A stretch of 64,000 nucleotides of DNA from Larix kaempferi (Eukaryota > Streptophyta > Pinopsida > Pinales > Pinaceae), in assembly GCA_027924585.1 (NCBI GenBank), contig BSBM01000994.1:11601001-11665000 (forward strand), in the 5' to 3' direction. The notes below the pieces were generated by a model. The model worked only from the letters and a program-made list of their open reading frames with translations, searched no databases and was not told the origin of the DNA. The translations under genes were made by a program, and so were the position numbers. Below, piece after piece: positions 20,359-29,839 of this stretch (its first letter is position 1; each line of letters opens with the position of its first letter).

Positions 20359-20968
20359 TGTTGATGTATATGTAACTTCGGAATGTATTTCATCTATGTA
20401 TTTCATATATATATATATATATTGTACCCTTATAAGAGATGTGTTATTCCTCTATAAGGAAGTGTAGTCATGTGGATTGACAAGTGTCGCAAGTGTGTGT
20501 ACTTGTCGATGGGTTATTAGACCACCATGTGTGGGTTCGGCCCTGAAATATATATTATATTGTGGATGTATCTAGATAAACAAGTTGGCCCCATAGTGTA
20601 ACTGGGAAAACAGGTTAGTTTAAATACAAATCGGGAGATCTCTATTTTGAACATTTAGAAAGTCACACTTCTCTCACTCAGAAAGTGGTGCACTAGTGAG
20701 GAGGAGGATCATCTGCTACTAGGAGACTATCTCAGTGTATTTTGGTTGTACTTCGGTTGAGCCATTGCTCTCTCTATCTCTGAGGAAGTTGTGGGGTTTT
20801 TCACCTTAGGGTTTTCCCCACGAAAACTCTATGTCTCTTGTCTCTCATGCTTTTGATTCGTGTGATGCTTGTGATGCTTATTGTGATTGTTATGCATTGA
20901 TATACTATATATGTTATTCTCCCAGTGAAGATCCTAGAGTATTGTGAATTAATGCTCAAAATTTAACA
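20359..20968 (+). mobile_element. 3' LTR of copia element 2
   Basis: A 610-bp LTR, direct repeat of 10970-11573. Differences include a longer TA run near 20415, a change of the TATA box to TTTAAATAC, and scattered transitions. It ends in AATTTAACA, then the GTTTT TSD (20969-20973). Confidence 0.95.
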
Positions 20969-21028
20969 GTTTTCTTTCACTATCTCATATCTTTTCAACT
21001 GTGATATCAATCTTTTGAACTTGGTGAG
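20969..21028 (-). pseudogene. gag: Copia element 1: Gag middle fragment between two insertions
   Basis: This 60-bp island lies between copia 2 and copia 3. On the minus strand it encodes LTKFKRLI followed by an SQLKRYEIV-like stretch, the part of copia Gag that normally follows E-S-I and precedes the region at 10795-10964. It links the two larger Gag fragments and proves both neighbours inserted in the same gag gene. Confidence 0.75.
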
Positions 21029-21848
21029 TGTTAGGATATTCCTATACTCCATCCTAGTCCTAGCAGCATTTTCATTATTTGCATTTTTAGTCATGCATGC
21101 ACTTTTAAGGTTTGCATGCATTATTTAGGGTTTGCATGCATTTGCATGCATCCCAGTCATCAGTCCCAGCACCTAGACCTCAATTACCTAGTGCCCAGAG
21201 CTTCCTTCCACTCAGTTTCATCCCCCCTAGAGCTTAGTGTGCCCTCCTTTAACCTACTGCATGAGAAATGCACCCTTCCTTACCTACCATTAAGTTATCC
21301 TTAGTTCTCTCCTTGATTTTAGGCTTGACTGACTCTCAACTGACTGTATCACTCCGATGGACCTCCAATGAGACTTGACTGCCCATTTTGACTCCAGTTA
21401 GCTCCTCATGCGCCCTCCACTGAGCCTCCTTCATGCCGTTAGTGTCTCCATGTGCTAGTTACATTCAGTTACACCTACCACACTCAGTTAGACTCAGTTT
21501 GACTGATGGTTGACAGTTACTTGTGCGTTGATGACTCCACCGATGATGAGATAGACTACTAGTTGTGCTCTAATGACACTCTGGTGATCTTTTGATCACT
21601 CCATGAAGGCTAATTCGAATTTCCACCTTAGGCATTCGAATCCTCGTGCATTGTACTATTTATTTGTCCATATTGTGATTAATTAATTATTGTGTGTGAA
21701 GTATTTTTGCTTCTATCCAAGTTCTATTGTATTATTATTCTGTTGCTCATTACACCTAATTGACCACCTTCTTCTATCTTCCTGCTTAATCATAATTACT
21801 CTCGTGAGGTATACATCATCTCTTAGATCTGCTATGAGAATTTTCACA
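21029..21848 (+). mobile_element. 5' LTR of copia element 3
   Basis: An 820-bp LTR. Near its start it contains several GCATGCATT-type words, similar to those at the ends of the copia 1 LTRs, so the two families are related. It ends immediately before the primer site at 21849. Confidence 0.88.
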
Positions 21849-21860
21849 TGGTATCAAAGC
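21849..21860 (+). promoter_or_regulatory. Primer-binding site of copia element 3
   Basis: TGGTATCAAAGC is one base away from the canonical initiator-tRNA-Met primer site. Confidence 0.88.
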
Positions 21861-22011
21861 ATGTTGAGAGTATTGTTTATCTCCATTCCTGAGGTTTTTT
21901 TGTAGGTTATTATCAAGATTTCGAGTGCAGTAGTTGCAACAGTTTCTGCACTTTTGTAGCAATAGCAGTTGCAGATATTCTCTATTGTTTTTGCAGGTCT
22001 TCTACAGCTTC

Positions 22012-22585
22012 AATGTATTCAGAAGAAATCCCTCCTCTTTCTTCATTCAACTATGATGAATGGAAACCAAAAATGATAGCATATTTGAAGAGCCATGATC
22101 TCTTTGATTGTTATTTTGAAAGAGAGTTCGAATCCTCTGAAGAGAAGATTGACTAGTTGAATAAAGGTGACATGGCCTTTGGAAGGATGATGCTTGCTAT
22201 GCCTGATTACATAATGTACCAAATCATTGATGATTTTGAAACTCCAAAAGAGCTATGGGTCTATCTAGATGAAAGATTCGACAAACAGAATGGAGGATTT
22301 GGTCCAAACCCCTTCAAGAGCAAGGAAAGTGATGCATTCACCCACCTTGATGAGCTCATTGATCATGAACCAATATCAAACACATCTAAAGAAGAAGAAC
22401 TTGTAGATTCTGCACTCATACTTCAAATTTCTTCTCTTTCTATGCTAGCTCACACTCTTGATATTGCAGAAGGTCCTAAATCCTCTCTTGCATCAGAGCT
22501 TGTTGGTCTGCATCATGATCTATTGAATGTTTCGGAGGTCAAATCAGCTATTGGAGGTAATGCATTCACTCTCCTCAAGAAATAA
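22012..22585 (+). pseudogene. gag: Copia element 3: Gag N-terminal part
   Basis: An ATG at 22012 starts MYSEEIPPLSSFNYDEWKPK, then MIAYLKSHDLFDCYF, a copia Gag beginning with the conserved F-.Y-.-W-K. One in-frame TAG occurs at about 22156. After it come FGRMMLAMPDYIMYQI and TPKELWVYLDERFDKQ, the usual T-.-KE-.W-..L core. From about 22290 on the reading no longer follows Gag but stays open as an acidic, serine-rich stretch to the stop at 22585, which may be captured or rearranged. There is no zinc knuckle. If ever translated it would give a shortened capsid-like protein. Confidence 0.8.
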
Positions 22586-22654
22586 CCTCTTATTTACTAC
22601 TATATGATCATTATTCCATGCTTTCAGAAGGTTATTGAAGAATATGGCCATTGC

Positions 22655-23035
22655 CATTCGCTTGGGATAATTTCTCATGCACATCATGGTTTTGATCTCA
22701 CCCCTGCTGGTTCAAAGGAGATCTAAAGAAACCATGATTCAAGTCTTGGATCTAATTTGGATTCCTAGTAATCACTACTTGGGATAATTTCTCGTGCACA
22801 TCATGGTTTTGATCTCACCCTGCTGGTTCAAAGGAGATCTCAAGAAACCATTGCCATTCGCTTGGGATAATTTCTCGTGCATTTACTGGTTTTGATCTCA
22901 CCTCTAATGGTTCAAAGGGGATCTCAAGAAACCATGATTCAAGTCTTGTATCTAATTTGGATTTCAAGCAATTATTTGATGGTTCTTTTTGGCATAATCT
23001 CACCCATGATGGTTCAAAGGAGAAGACAAAAGACT
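22655..23035 (+). repeat. Repeated cassette inside copia element 3
   Basis: A segment beginning CTTGGGATAATTTCTC occurs at 22661, 22778 and 22861, each followed by GTGCA or ATGCA, then GGTTTTGATCTCACC and GGTTCAAAGGAGATCT. A more diverged copy lies at about 22990-23025. Spacing is uneven (117 and 83 bp), so this is an irregular duplication and not a clean minisatellite. Confidence 0.8.
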
Positions 23036-23387
23036 ATCTGCACATTCATAGTTTTGATCCTACCTCAACTGATTCGAATCACAGGTTCAAGGATCATCCT
23101 CATACTTTTGGATTTGTTCTCATCACATTCAATTTGAAGAGAAAGTACAAGCACATGCTTTCTAAGCATGATCCACTTCTTCCCAAGAAGAAGATACCTC
23201 CAAACATATGACCAAGCATCACACCTGCTTGAGTTTGGAGCATTTATTTTTTTGTTGTGCCTTACAGTCTATTTTGAGGGGGGGTATTTTTCCCATGAGG
23301 TTTCCCCCATTTCCTCGGTTTATTGACTGTTATTATTCATTGTATTGGGTGACCTTTGGTCTTAGTTACCAGGGTGTAGGATGGATT
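23036..23387 (+). other. Copia element 3 3' internal non-coding region
   Basis: Short open frames only, with no recognisable pol domain. It ends in the purine-rich GGATTAAGGGGGG before the LTR. Confidence 0.55.
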
Positions 23388-23396
23388 AAGGGGGGG

Positions 23397-24214
23397 TGTT
23401 AGGATATTCCTATACTCCATCCTAGTCCTTGCAGCATTTTTATTATTTGCATTTTCAGTCATGCATGCACTTTTAGGGTTTGCATGCATTATTTAGAGTT
23501 TGCATGCATTTGCATGCATCCCAGTCATCAGTCCCAACACCTAGCCCTCAATTAGCTAGCCCCCAAAGCTTCCTTCCACTCATTTTCATCCCTCCTAGAC
23601 CTTAGTGCGCCCTCCTTTCACCTACTGCATGAGAAAGCCGCCCTTCCTTACCTACCATTCAGTTATCTTCAGTTCTCTCCTTGATTTTAGGCTTGACTAA
23701 CTCTCAACTGACTGTATCACTTCGATGGACCTCCAATGAGACTTGAATACCCATTCTGACTCTAGTTAGCTCCTCATGCACCCTCCATTGAGGCTCCTTC
23801 ATCCAGTTATTGTCTCCATGTGCCAGTTACATTCAATTACACCTACCACACTCAGTTAGACTCAGTTTGACTGACGGTTGACAGTTACTTGTGCATTGAC
23901 GACTCCAGCAATGATGAGATAGACTACTAGTCGTGCTGCGATGACACTCCAGTGATCTTTTGATCACTCCATGAAGGCTAATTTGAATTGCCACCTTAGG
24001 CATTCAAATCCTCATGCATTGTACTATTTATTTGTCCATATTGTGATTAATTAATTAGTGTGTGTGAAGTATTTTTGCTTCTATCCGAGTACTATTGTAT
24101 TATTATTCTGTTGCTCATTGCACTGAATTGACCACTCTTATTCTATCTTCCTGCTTAATCATAATTACTCTCGTGAGGTATACATCATCTCTTAGATCTA
24201 CTGTGAGGATTTTC
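23397..24214 (+). mobile_element. 3' LTR of copia element 3
   Basis: A direct repeat of 21029-21848 with scattered substitutions, beginning TGTTAGGATATTCC right after TAAGGGGGG. The last bases differ: the 5' copy ends GAATTTTCACA, while this copy reads GGATTTTC and then TTGATAGATTC, which is copia 1 gag. Confidence 0.87.
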
Positions 24215-24600
24215 TTGATAGATTCGAAATTGTCAAGACTGAAACATATGAGCTCATTCTCCAATTTGTGTCCTTTCATATCATCTTTCTATCCAAAAAT
24301 GGATTCGAGCTTGTCCCAAACCTCTTTAGGAGATGTAAGGTCGACGACATGGAAGTGAAGATCTTCAGAAAATGAGAGAAAGAGGAGACCAACTACTTCA
24401 TCAAGCATGTCCTAGTACTTGGACTTTTCAACTACACTGAGAGGTTCTACCATCATTCAGTTGAGTATTTGGGTGAAGCTTTTGGATCTCATGAAGAGAG
24501 CCATCTTGGATTTCCACTCAACACAGTTAGAAGATGTGAGCTTTAGACCTATCTAAAATAGAGAAAGTCGAATAGTTGAAGAAGATTCTGAATGGGTGAA
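24215..24600 (-). pseudogene. gag: Copia element 1: Gag N-terminal part
   Basis: Minus-strand reading from about 24560 gives LTSSNCVEWKSKMALFMRSK, then LSFSEDLHFHVVDLTSPKEV, WDKLESIFG, KGHKLENELICFSL and DNFESIK. This is a standard copia Gag capsid region with a few stops. The reading meets copia 3 at about 24214 and continues at 21028. Upstream to 24860 is the leader, which is homologous to the leader of element 4. Confidence 0.8.
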
Positions 24601-24860
24601 TAAACCTGCAAAACAAGAGAATTTGTGTTGATGGATAATGCTACACTTCTATTGAGCACTACCTTAAGGACACTTGGAACATAGACTAATTCCTTCACAC
24701 CTGGCTAGACCTGACTGGATTTCTCTAATGAATTCAAGTAATAGCACCAGGATTTGCTGTGGAACTCAGAGGCTTCTGGTGCACAAGTGAAAGATAGCTG
24801 CTCAAAGAAATGTTGCAACTGATGTTGCTGCAATGGCTGCAATTCGAATAGCTACTGACT

Positions 24861-24872
24861 TCTCTGATACCA
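24861..24872 (-). promoter_or_regulatory. Primer-binding site of copia element 1
   Basis: The minus strand reads TGGTATCAGAGA right after the LTR terminus at 24873, one base off the canonical site. Confidence 0.88.
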
Positions 24873-25821
24873 TGTGATAATCTACAGAGATCTAGAAGCT
24901 ATAAAAAACTCACAATCTAACTCTCAAGATTATTTGCAAAGAAGAAGAAGCATGCATTCAATAATCACTCATAAACACATAATAGTAGACAATGTCAATC
25001 TCATACAATGAATAATGAATGGAATGTATTACAATAATCAATGATGAGGCATCATATAGGATTCGAATTAGCCAAGTAGGGCATTCAAATCTAAGCTCGA
25101 AGTCTAGCATGAATAACTATGGAGACATCATCCAGTCCATAGTATCAGTCATAAATGGTAAGAGTCAGTCAAGTGTGACCAAATGAGTCTAACAGAACCA
25201 TCTAGCCATAAATTATGGAATGGAGACTCCAAGGTGGGTGCATGAGGTTGTCTTACTCAAAGTCTATCTTGGATAACAAAGGAGACATCATCCAGTCAAT
25301 AGTATCAATCATAAATGGTAATAGTCAGTCAAGTGTGTCTAACTGAGTCTAACAGAACCATCTAGGCATAAATCAGGGAATGGAGACTCCAAGGGGGGTG
25401 CATGAGGCTATCAAATAGTCAAGTGGAACTCCAAAACTAGCTAACTAGAAGCTACAAGTAGTCAGCATGAGCAATCATTGCAAGAACTACTCAATCAATG
25501 CACTAACTGAATGATAACTCCTAGTAGGTGAGATAGGGTGCCCTAACTAAGTGATAACTGAAGGTAGGTGAGTAAAGGCACTCTAACTGACAGTGGTAGG
25601 TGAGAAAGGTGCACTTGCCATGCACAACAATCAAGAAGGGAGCATCAGGTAGGTAGGAGTAAAAATGGGGGCTACAGACAGGCTCTGAAGAGATAGAAGC
25701 AAGCCTTAGGTGCTGGGGAGACAACCATGATGATGACTGGATGCATGTAGTGGCATGCAAAGCATGCAAATTTGCATGCAGGAATGCAAAATACAAAAAT
25801 GATGGTGTGAATATTCCAACA
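24873..25821 (-). mobile_element. 5' LTR of copia element 1
   Basis: A 949-bp LTR from TGTGATAATC to ATTCCAACA, the direct repeat of 7629-8563. The TSD TTCCT follows at 25822-25826. Confidence 0.92.
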
Positions 25822-25985
25822 TTCCTCGATCGGTTTGGAGTAGGTTAGTCATCTCATCCTCCTTTTCCATTTCATAGCTTTTATTTCAATTTTTAGTGGT
25901 CTAATCTTTATTTTAGCCAAGGTATACATCATCGCGACGCTGTACACTTGCTAGGGTTTTGCGGGTCATGGGTAAGGATTCCTAG

Positions 25986-26013
25986 ACGCGGTCAATGCAT
26001 GCATTGACCGCGT
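25986..26013. repeat. Perfect 28-bp palindrome
   Basis: The sequence from ACGCGGTCAATGCA to its mirror complement is self-complementary over all 28 bases, with no loop. It lies in Tat sequence just before the antisense plant-mobile-domain frame. A shorter palindrome, CACGGCCGTG, lies at about 26046-26055. Confidence 0.95.
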
Positions 26014-26035
26014 ACGGATGCAACTGTGATAATTT

Positions 26036-27249
26036 TTGGCCGCATACACGGCCGTGAATGTGGTTTTTGAATGTGTAAACGCTAAAAATGATTTGTTATT
26101 TGCCTCTAGGATGGTCTTAGAGTGGAGAGAGAGGGAACATGATGTTGTTAATGAGCATGTCCGCCAAGATTTACCTGCACAACAAGCGCGCAGTCTCTAC
26201 AAATTCAGGAGCATTGGGGATTTAAGGGCCCAAAACCAATTGCTCCATAGACTGATTGATTATTACGATGTAGATGCAGAGAAATTTGACCTGGATGGTC
26301 AACCACTCTCACTAGAGGTGGATGATATATACTTTATCATAGGGTTGCCCCGCCGAGGGGATGTTGCTAGTTTCCAGTCTCACAATGTAGGTGGTGGGAT
26401 CACCATTACTAGCTATATAGACTGGTACTGTATTCTCGGTACCCAAAAGGTGGGGAGTCAGATAGCCATTGAGGCCATTGTGAGCTTGAGCATGAAGATA
26501 ATAGTGCTCACCCTCGTGAGAATAACATGTTCAGAGGCTTTACATCAGGATTTGAGGCCAGTGATGTTCTACGTAGCAGAGTGCATGATACCTATAGTGT
26601 ATGACTAGTGCACAATGTTACTGGTTACCATGAAGAGCTAGTGAACAGAGTGCAAGCTTGGATGGGAAAACAACTTTGGATTTGGCAGTATACTCTCCAG
26701 TTTATTCTTTGAGAAAGTTCCAGGGATTAGTCCGAGGGTTGAAGTCCCTCCACACAGTCTCCATGATCCAACCTAGACTCGGTGGGATGAAGTACTGACG
26801 CGGCAGGGTGGTGGCCAATAGGAATCACCATATTCAAATGAGTTCTTTCACTGGTGGGTTCGAAAGGTCATCCCCATAGATGACTATCCATATGAGGGTA
26901 TAGACTTCAACGGAGATAGGGACATGTTGCTCCCACTAGGGGTCGCATTTGGAGACATCGGTATGTTACTCGCAGATCGGGGTTCATGAAGACCAGAGGG
27001 CTACCCGAGACATCGTCGTCGAGGAAGGGGTGGTGAGGTGGTTGGCGCTGCAGCAGAGCGCACACTAGAGACAGTACGGGTCAACCTGACCTGTATGACT
27101 ACCATAGTACCGCTCATCGAGGTGGAGCATCTTCTAGAGGCAATGCAATGACATGTTGTAGGAGTACTGGGCACTTGGGTGCAATTACTGCAGTGCATAG
27201 CCAATGCAGAACATTACTATGTTCAGACACATCCTACCGAGACAGCTAA
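26036..27249 (+). pseudogene. Plant-mobile-domain (PMD)-like ORF, antisense inside the Tat element
   Basis: The first 190 codons are open (26036-26608) but begin at TTG; the first ATG in frame is at about 26111 and reads MVLEWREREHD. LRAQNQLLHRLIDYYDVDAE, then DGQPLSLEVDDIYFIIGLPRRGD, is the hallmark of the plant mobile domain family (L-.L-E-D-V-..-L-GLP-.-G). After a stop and frame change the similarity seems to continue: NNFGFGSILSSLFFEKVPG, then RWDEVLTRQGGG, FHWWVRKVIPIDDYPY and EGIDFNGD. The frame is broken several times. It lies opposite in sense to the retrotransposon genes, between the second RNase H and the 3' LTR. PMD sequences are known both in host genes and in plant transposons; their biochemical role is poorly defined. 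Confidence 0.7.
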
Positions 27250-27435
27250 GCCTGCCCATAGGGCTTAGATATCTCAAAGTCCTATATTTTGGTATTGATA
27301 TTTTTGAGAGCTACAGGCTCCAGTTTTGTACTGTGACACCACATTTTGGACTTTTATTTATGAAAAAATATGATTCTCCGTTCTGCTATATGTGTATGTA
27401 CAAATGTGTGAATGAATGTTTATTTGTGTGCTTCT

Positions 27436-27896
27436 TTATTGATGTGAAAAATTCCAATCTAGGACATAATTAGCATATGTATCGGAAACATGATTAAAAC
27501 ATCTCGGAACATGAATGTATGTAATGGAAACAAAATGATGCTCCAAGAGTCTTACCCTTAAGAACTTCCGTAGTAAAGTAGGATCCCTCACATTATATTG
27601 GCCATTCAATTGAAACACAACTAGTTGCGAATCTAGGTAGAATTCTAAAGACTGGATACCAAGCGAAATAGCATCACGAAGTAGCTCAACTATGACACTA
27701 TACTCAACCACATTGTTGGATTTAGGACTGAGACAAGCACCTCCTGAAGACATAATCTGATGGTCAAGTGAATAAATAACCCACGCAGCAAAAGCCAGTC
27801 ACTGTGTATGATGAATAGCACCATCTGCGAATCCCAAGAAAATAGGAGATTCCACTGACATCTATCAACCAAAATGAAGCGAATCAATAGATCCAA
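27436..27896 (-). pseudogene. pol: Tat element: second, archaeal-type RNase H (aRNH)
   Basis: The minus-strand reading gives GFADGAIHH (aspartate of the first strand), then GGACLSPKSNNVVEYSVIVE with the catalytic E in N-N-V-.-E-Y. LLRDAISLGIQSLEFYLDSQ follows, with the D-S-Q site, then LVVFQLNGQYNVRDPTLLRK and ITYIHVPRCFN. These are classic features of the extra RNase H found in Tat elements, distinct from the RNase H next to RT. It lies 3' of integrase. A stop is present at about 27810 and a frame joint near 27750. This domain is the main reason for assigning the element to Tat. Confidence 0.88.
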
Positions 27897-28060
27897 AAAA
27901 TCAAAAGAAATCTAAACTATGTACAGAAGAAACTATACAATAGTATACAAAAGTATTATCTTGAGCTAGAAGCTCAAGCGTAATACTGCTTGAGGTAGAT
28001 CCCATTTCTAGGCTCCTTCAAGGTGTTCCCTTCATAGTCTTCCAATTCATAGGATCCTTT

Positions 28061-29117
28061 CTAAAGGACACCCATCACTATGTAAGGACCGTGCCACATG
28101 GGGTTAAAATTTCCTGCTCCCAGGGGTTCCTTAGCTTGGTCATACAAGAGGACCAAGTCACCTTCAACATACTTCTGAGGACGGACAAACCTATCATACT
28201 GATCCTTCACATGATGTTTGTTGGCATATATAGCCATGGCGGCATCTCGACGTTGCTCGTCAAGCTGCTCAAGGTGGATCAAACTTTGCTCAACATCTGA
28301 GGTATCAGGAAGGATCTCTATGGCTAGTTTCAATGAAGGGATTTCACAATCAATCGGCAATATAGACTCCACACCATGTACTAGCCGAAATGGTGAGAAA
28401 CTGGTGGTAGTCTTAATTGTGGTTTGGTATACCCACAAAGAAGGATATAACATAATGTGTCAGTTTCTCTTGCTTTGATGGATGGTACATGGGAGAATGG
28501 TCTTTAAGGACTTATTGACTACCTCAACCTGACCATTTTCTTGGGGGTAGTAAGAAGATGAGTGGTCTTGACTAAACCCAAGCTTGAGTGACAAATCCAC
28601 CATCATTTTGATTTAAAAGTGACTACCATGGTCAGTGACAATCTCTTTAAGGATACCGAAATGAGTGATAATCTGATTGAACACGAAGTAGGCTGTAGTA
28701 GCACCGTCATATTTTATGGTCACCATGACCTCAGCCCATTTGGAAAAGTAGTCCACAGCCACAATGATACGGTGATTCGCCCATGCCGAAACTGGTTCAC
28801 AATCCATGAAATCCACCCCCCACTTGGTGAAGGGGCATTGGATGCAAGTGTACATTCTGAGAAAACACTTGCCAAGGGTGACATCTCTTTATGGCATTCA
28901 TACAATCTTTGAAGATAGAAGGCTAAAAGTAACCAACTCGCATAATGAGTTGGGTTTTCACAAGCCCAAATAAGTGACCACCACAGGCCCCACCGTGGCA
29001 GTCATTAAGTACAAGTTCCACTTCTTCATGAGTCAAACAATGACGGATGATGGAGTCTTTTCCCCGATGATACAAAGTGTTGCCGACGATGACATAATAT
29101 TTAGAGTGATGTCTCAC
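28061..29117 (-). pseudogene. pol: Tat element: integrase
   Basis: In minus-strand order: the zinc-binding region (VGNTLYHRGKDSIIRHCLTH, then VLNDCHGGACGGHLFGLVKT), and the catalytic core with FTKWGVDFMD and VAVDYFSKWAEVM. ITHFGILKEIVTDHGSHF carries the second Asp, but the third catalytic residue falls in a broken stretch (about 28480-28610). The C-terminal part (28061-28453) has SPFRLVHGVESILPIDCEIP and VEGDLVLLYDQAKEP, followed by a GPYIV end. Stops and frame changes separate the blocks. The enzyme would insert the element into DNA. Confidence 0.88.
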
Positions 29118-29132
29118 ACGCCATCATTCATC

Positions 29133-29835
29133 TCACGAATAGTTCGAAGGGAACTTCAGAGTTCGTAGATATACGATGATATCCCCATACCAAGGGTCCA
29201 CTGACGAGATAAGAAATAAGTGGTCATCCACAAAGGAATCTGCATGGACAATGTCCTCATCAAGTCGCAGAAAATCCGACATGAGCTCAGCGAAAACCAA
29301 GAATTTCGCTGACTTCATTGAAGCAAAATCAAGATCAAACTCATGAAGAATAATAATCCATTTATTATACTTCCCCCCAATTAGATGTCGTGAGAGCACA
29401 AACTGAAATGGATTGATGTGTGCTATGATAGTAGTTTTCCTAAGCATAATGTAATGTTGTAAATGTTGGACTGCATGAACAGTCGCAAGTGCCAACTTCT
29501 CCACATGAGTGTATCTCAGCTTAGCATCTACTAGATTTTGACTAAGATAATAGACAACATGCTCTTGGCGCACATCATCTACCTAAACTAAGACCATGCC
29601 AATCGGCTCAAGAGATGCGACCACATAAAGCAAGAAATCTTTAGCAAAGTCGGGTGGACTAAGCAGAGGGGCGGATACCAAATCTTTCTTCAAAGAGTCG
29701 AAAGACTACTGGGCTCACTCATCCCAGATAAAAGGAGTGTCCTTCTTCAAAAGTCATGCAAAACCTTTGGTAATACTGGAATAATTCACTATAAAACATC
29801 GTAGGAAAGTGGCTCTCCCTTGGAGGCTCTGAAGA
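29133..29835 (-). pseudogene. pol: Tat element: RT-linked RNase H
   Basis: Between RT and integrase, the reading includes QEHVVYYLSQNLVDAKLRYT, then HVEKLALATVHAVQHLQHYI and the INPFQFVLSRHLIGGKYNKW segment, followed by LVFAELMSDFL. This is the normal RNase H connection of Ty3/gypsy elements. The upstream part (29580-29835) can be read only in pieces and has stops. Confidence 0.82.
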
Positions 29836-29839
29836 TGAA

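Larger units (their letters stand above)
10970..20968 (+). mobile_element. Copia element 2 (plus strand, carries a foldback insertion)
   Basis: A 10.0 kb Ty1/copia element with LTRs 10970-11573 and 20359-20968, GTTTT TSDs, a perfect initiator-tRNA-Met primer site and the polypurine tract AAGAGGGAG. Gene order is gag, protease, integrase, RT fragment and RNase H. About 2.9 kb is a later insertion in gag. Two minisatellite blocks lie between RNase H and the 3' LTR. The part of RT with the catalytic aspartates is missing. The two LTRs look about 93-95% alike by eye, so it is moderately young. Confidence 0.95.
21029..24214 (+). mobile_element. Copia element 3, gag-only non-autonomous element
   Basis: LTRs lie at 21029-21848 and 23397-about 24214 (820 and about 818 bp), beginning TGTTAGGATATTCC. 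The left LTR ends TTTTCACA and is followed by the primer site TGGTATCAAAGC. The internal region is only 1.55 kb and carries a Gag ORF, a repeated cassette and the tract TAAGGGGGG before the right LTR. No protease, integrase or RT is present. The right boundary is ambiguous (see findings): the similarity runs to about 24214, while a GTGAG matching the left flank 21024-21028 lies at 24203-24207. Confidence 0.87.
7629..25821 (-). mobile_element. Copia element 1 (minus strand, host of copia 2 and 3)
   Basis: A Ty1/copia element with LTRs 7629-8563 and 24873-25821 and TTCCT TSDs. The primer site is immediately inside the right LTR and a G-rich polypurine tract immediately inside the left LTR, so transcription runs right to left. 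Its own sequence is about 5 kb once copia 2 and copia 3 are removed. It keeps gag pieces, a zinc knuckle and integrase. No reverse transcriptase or RNase H lies between integrase and the 3' LTR, so it is an internally deleted copy. Confidence 0.92.
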
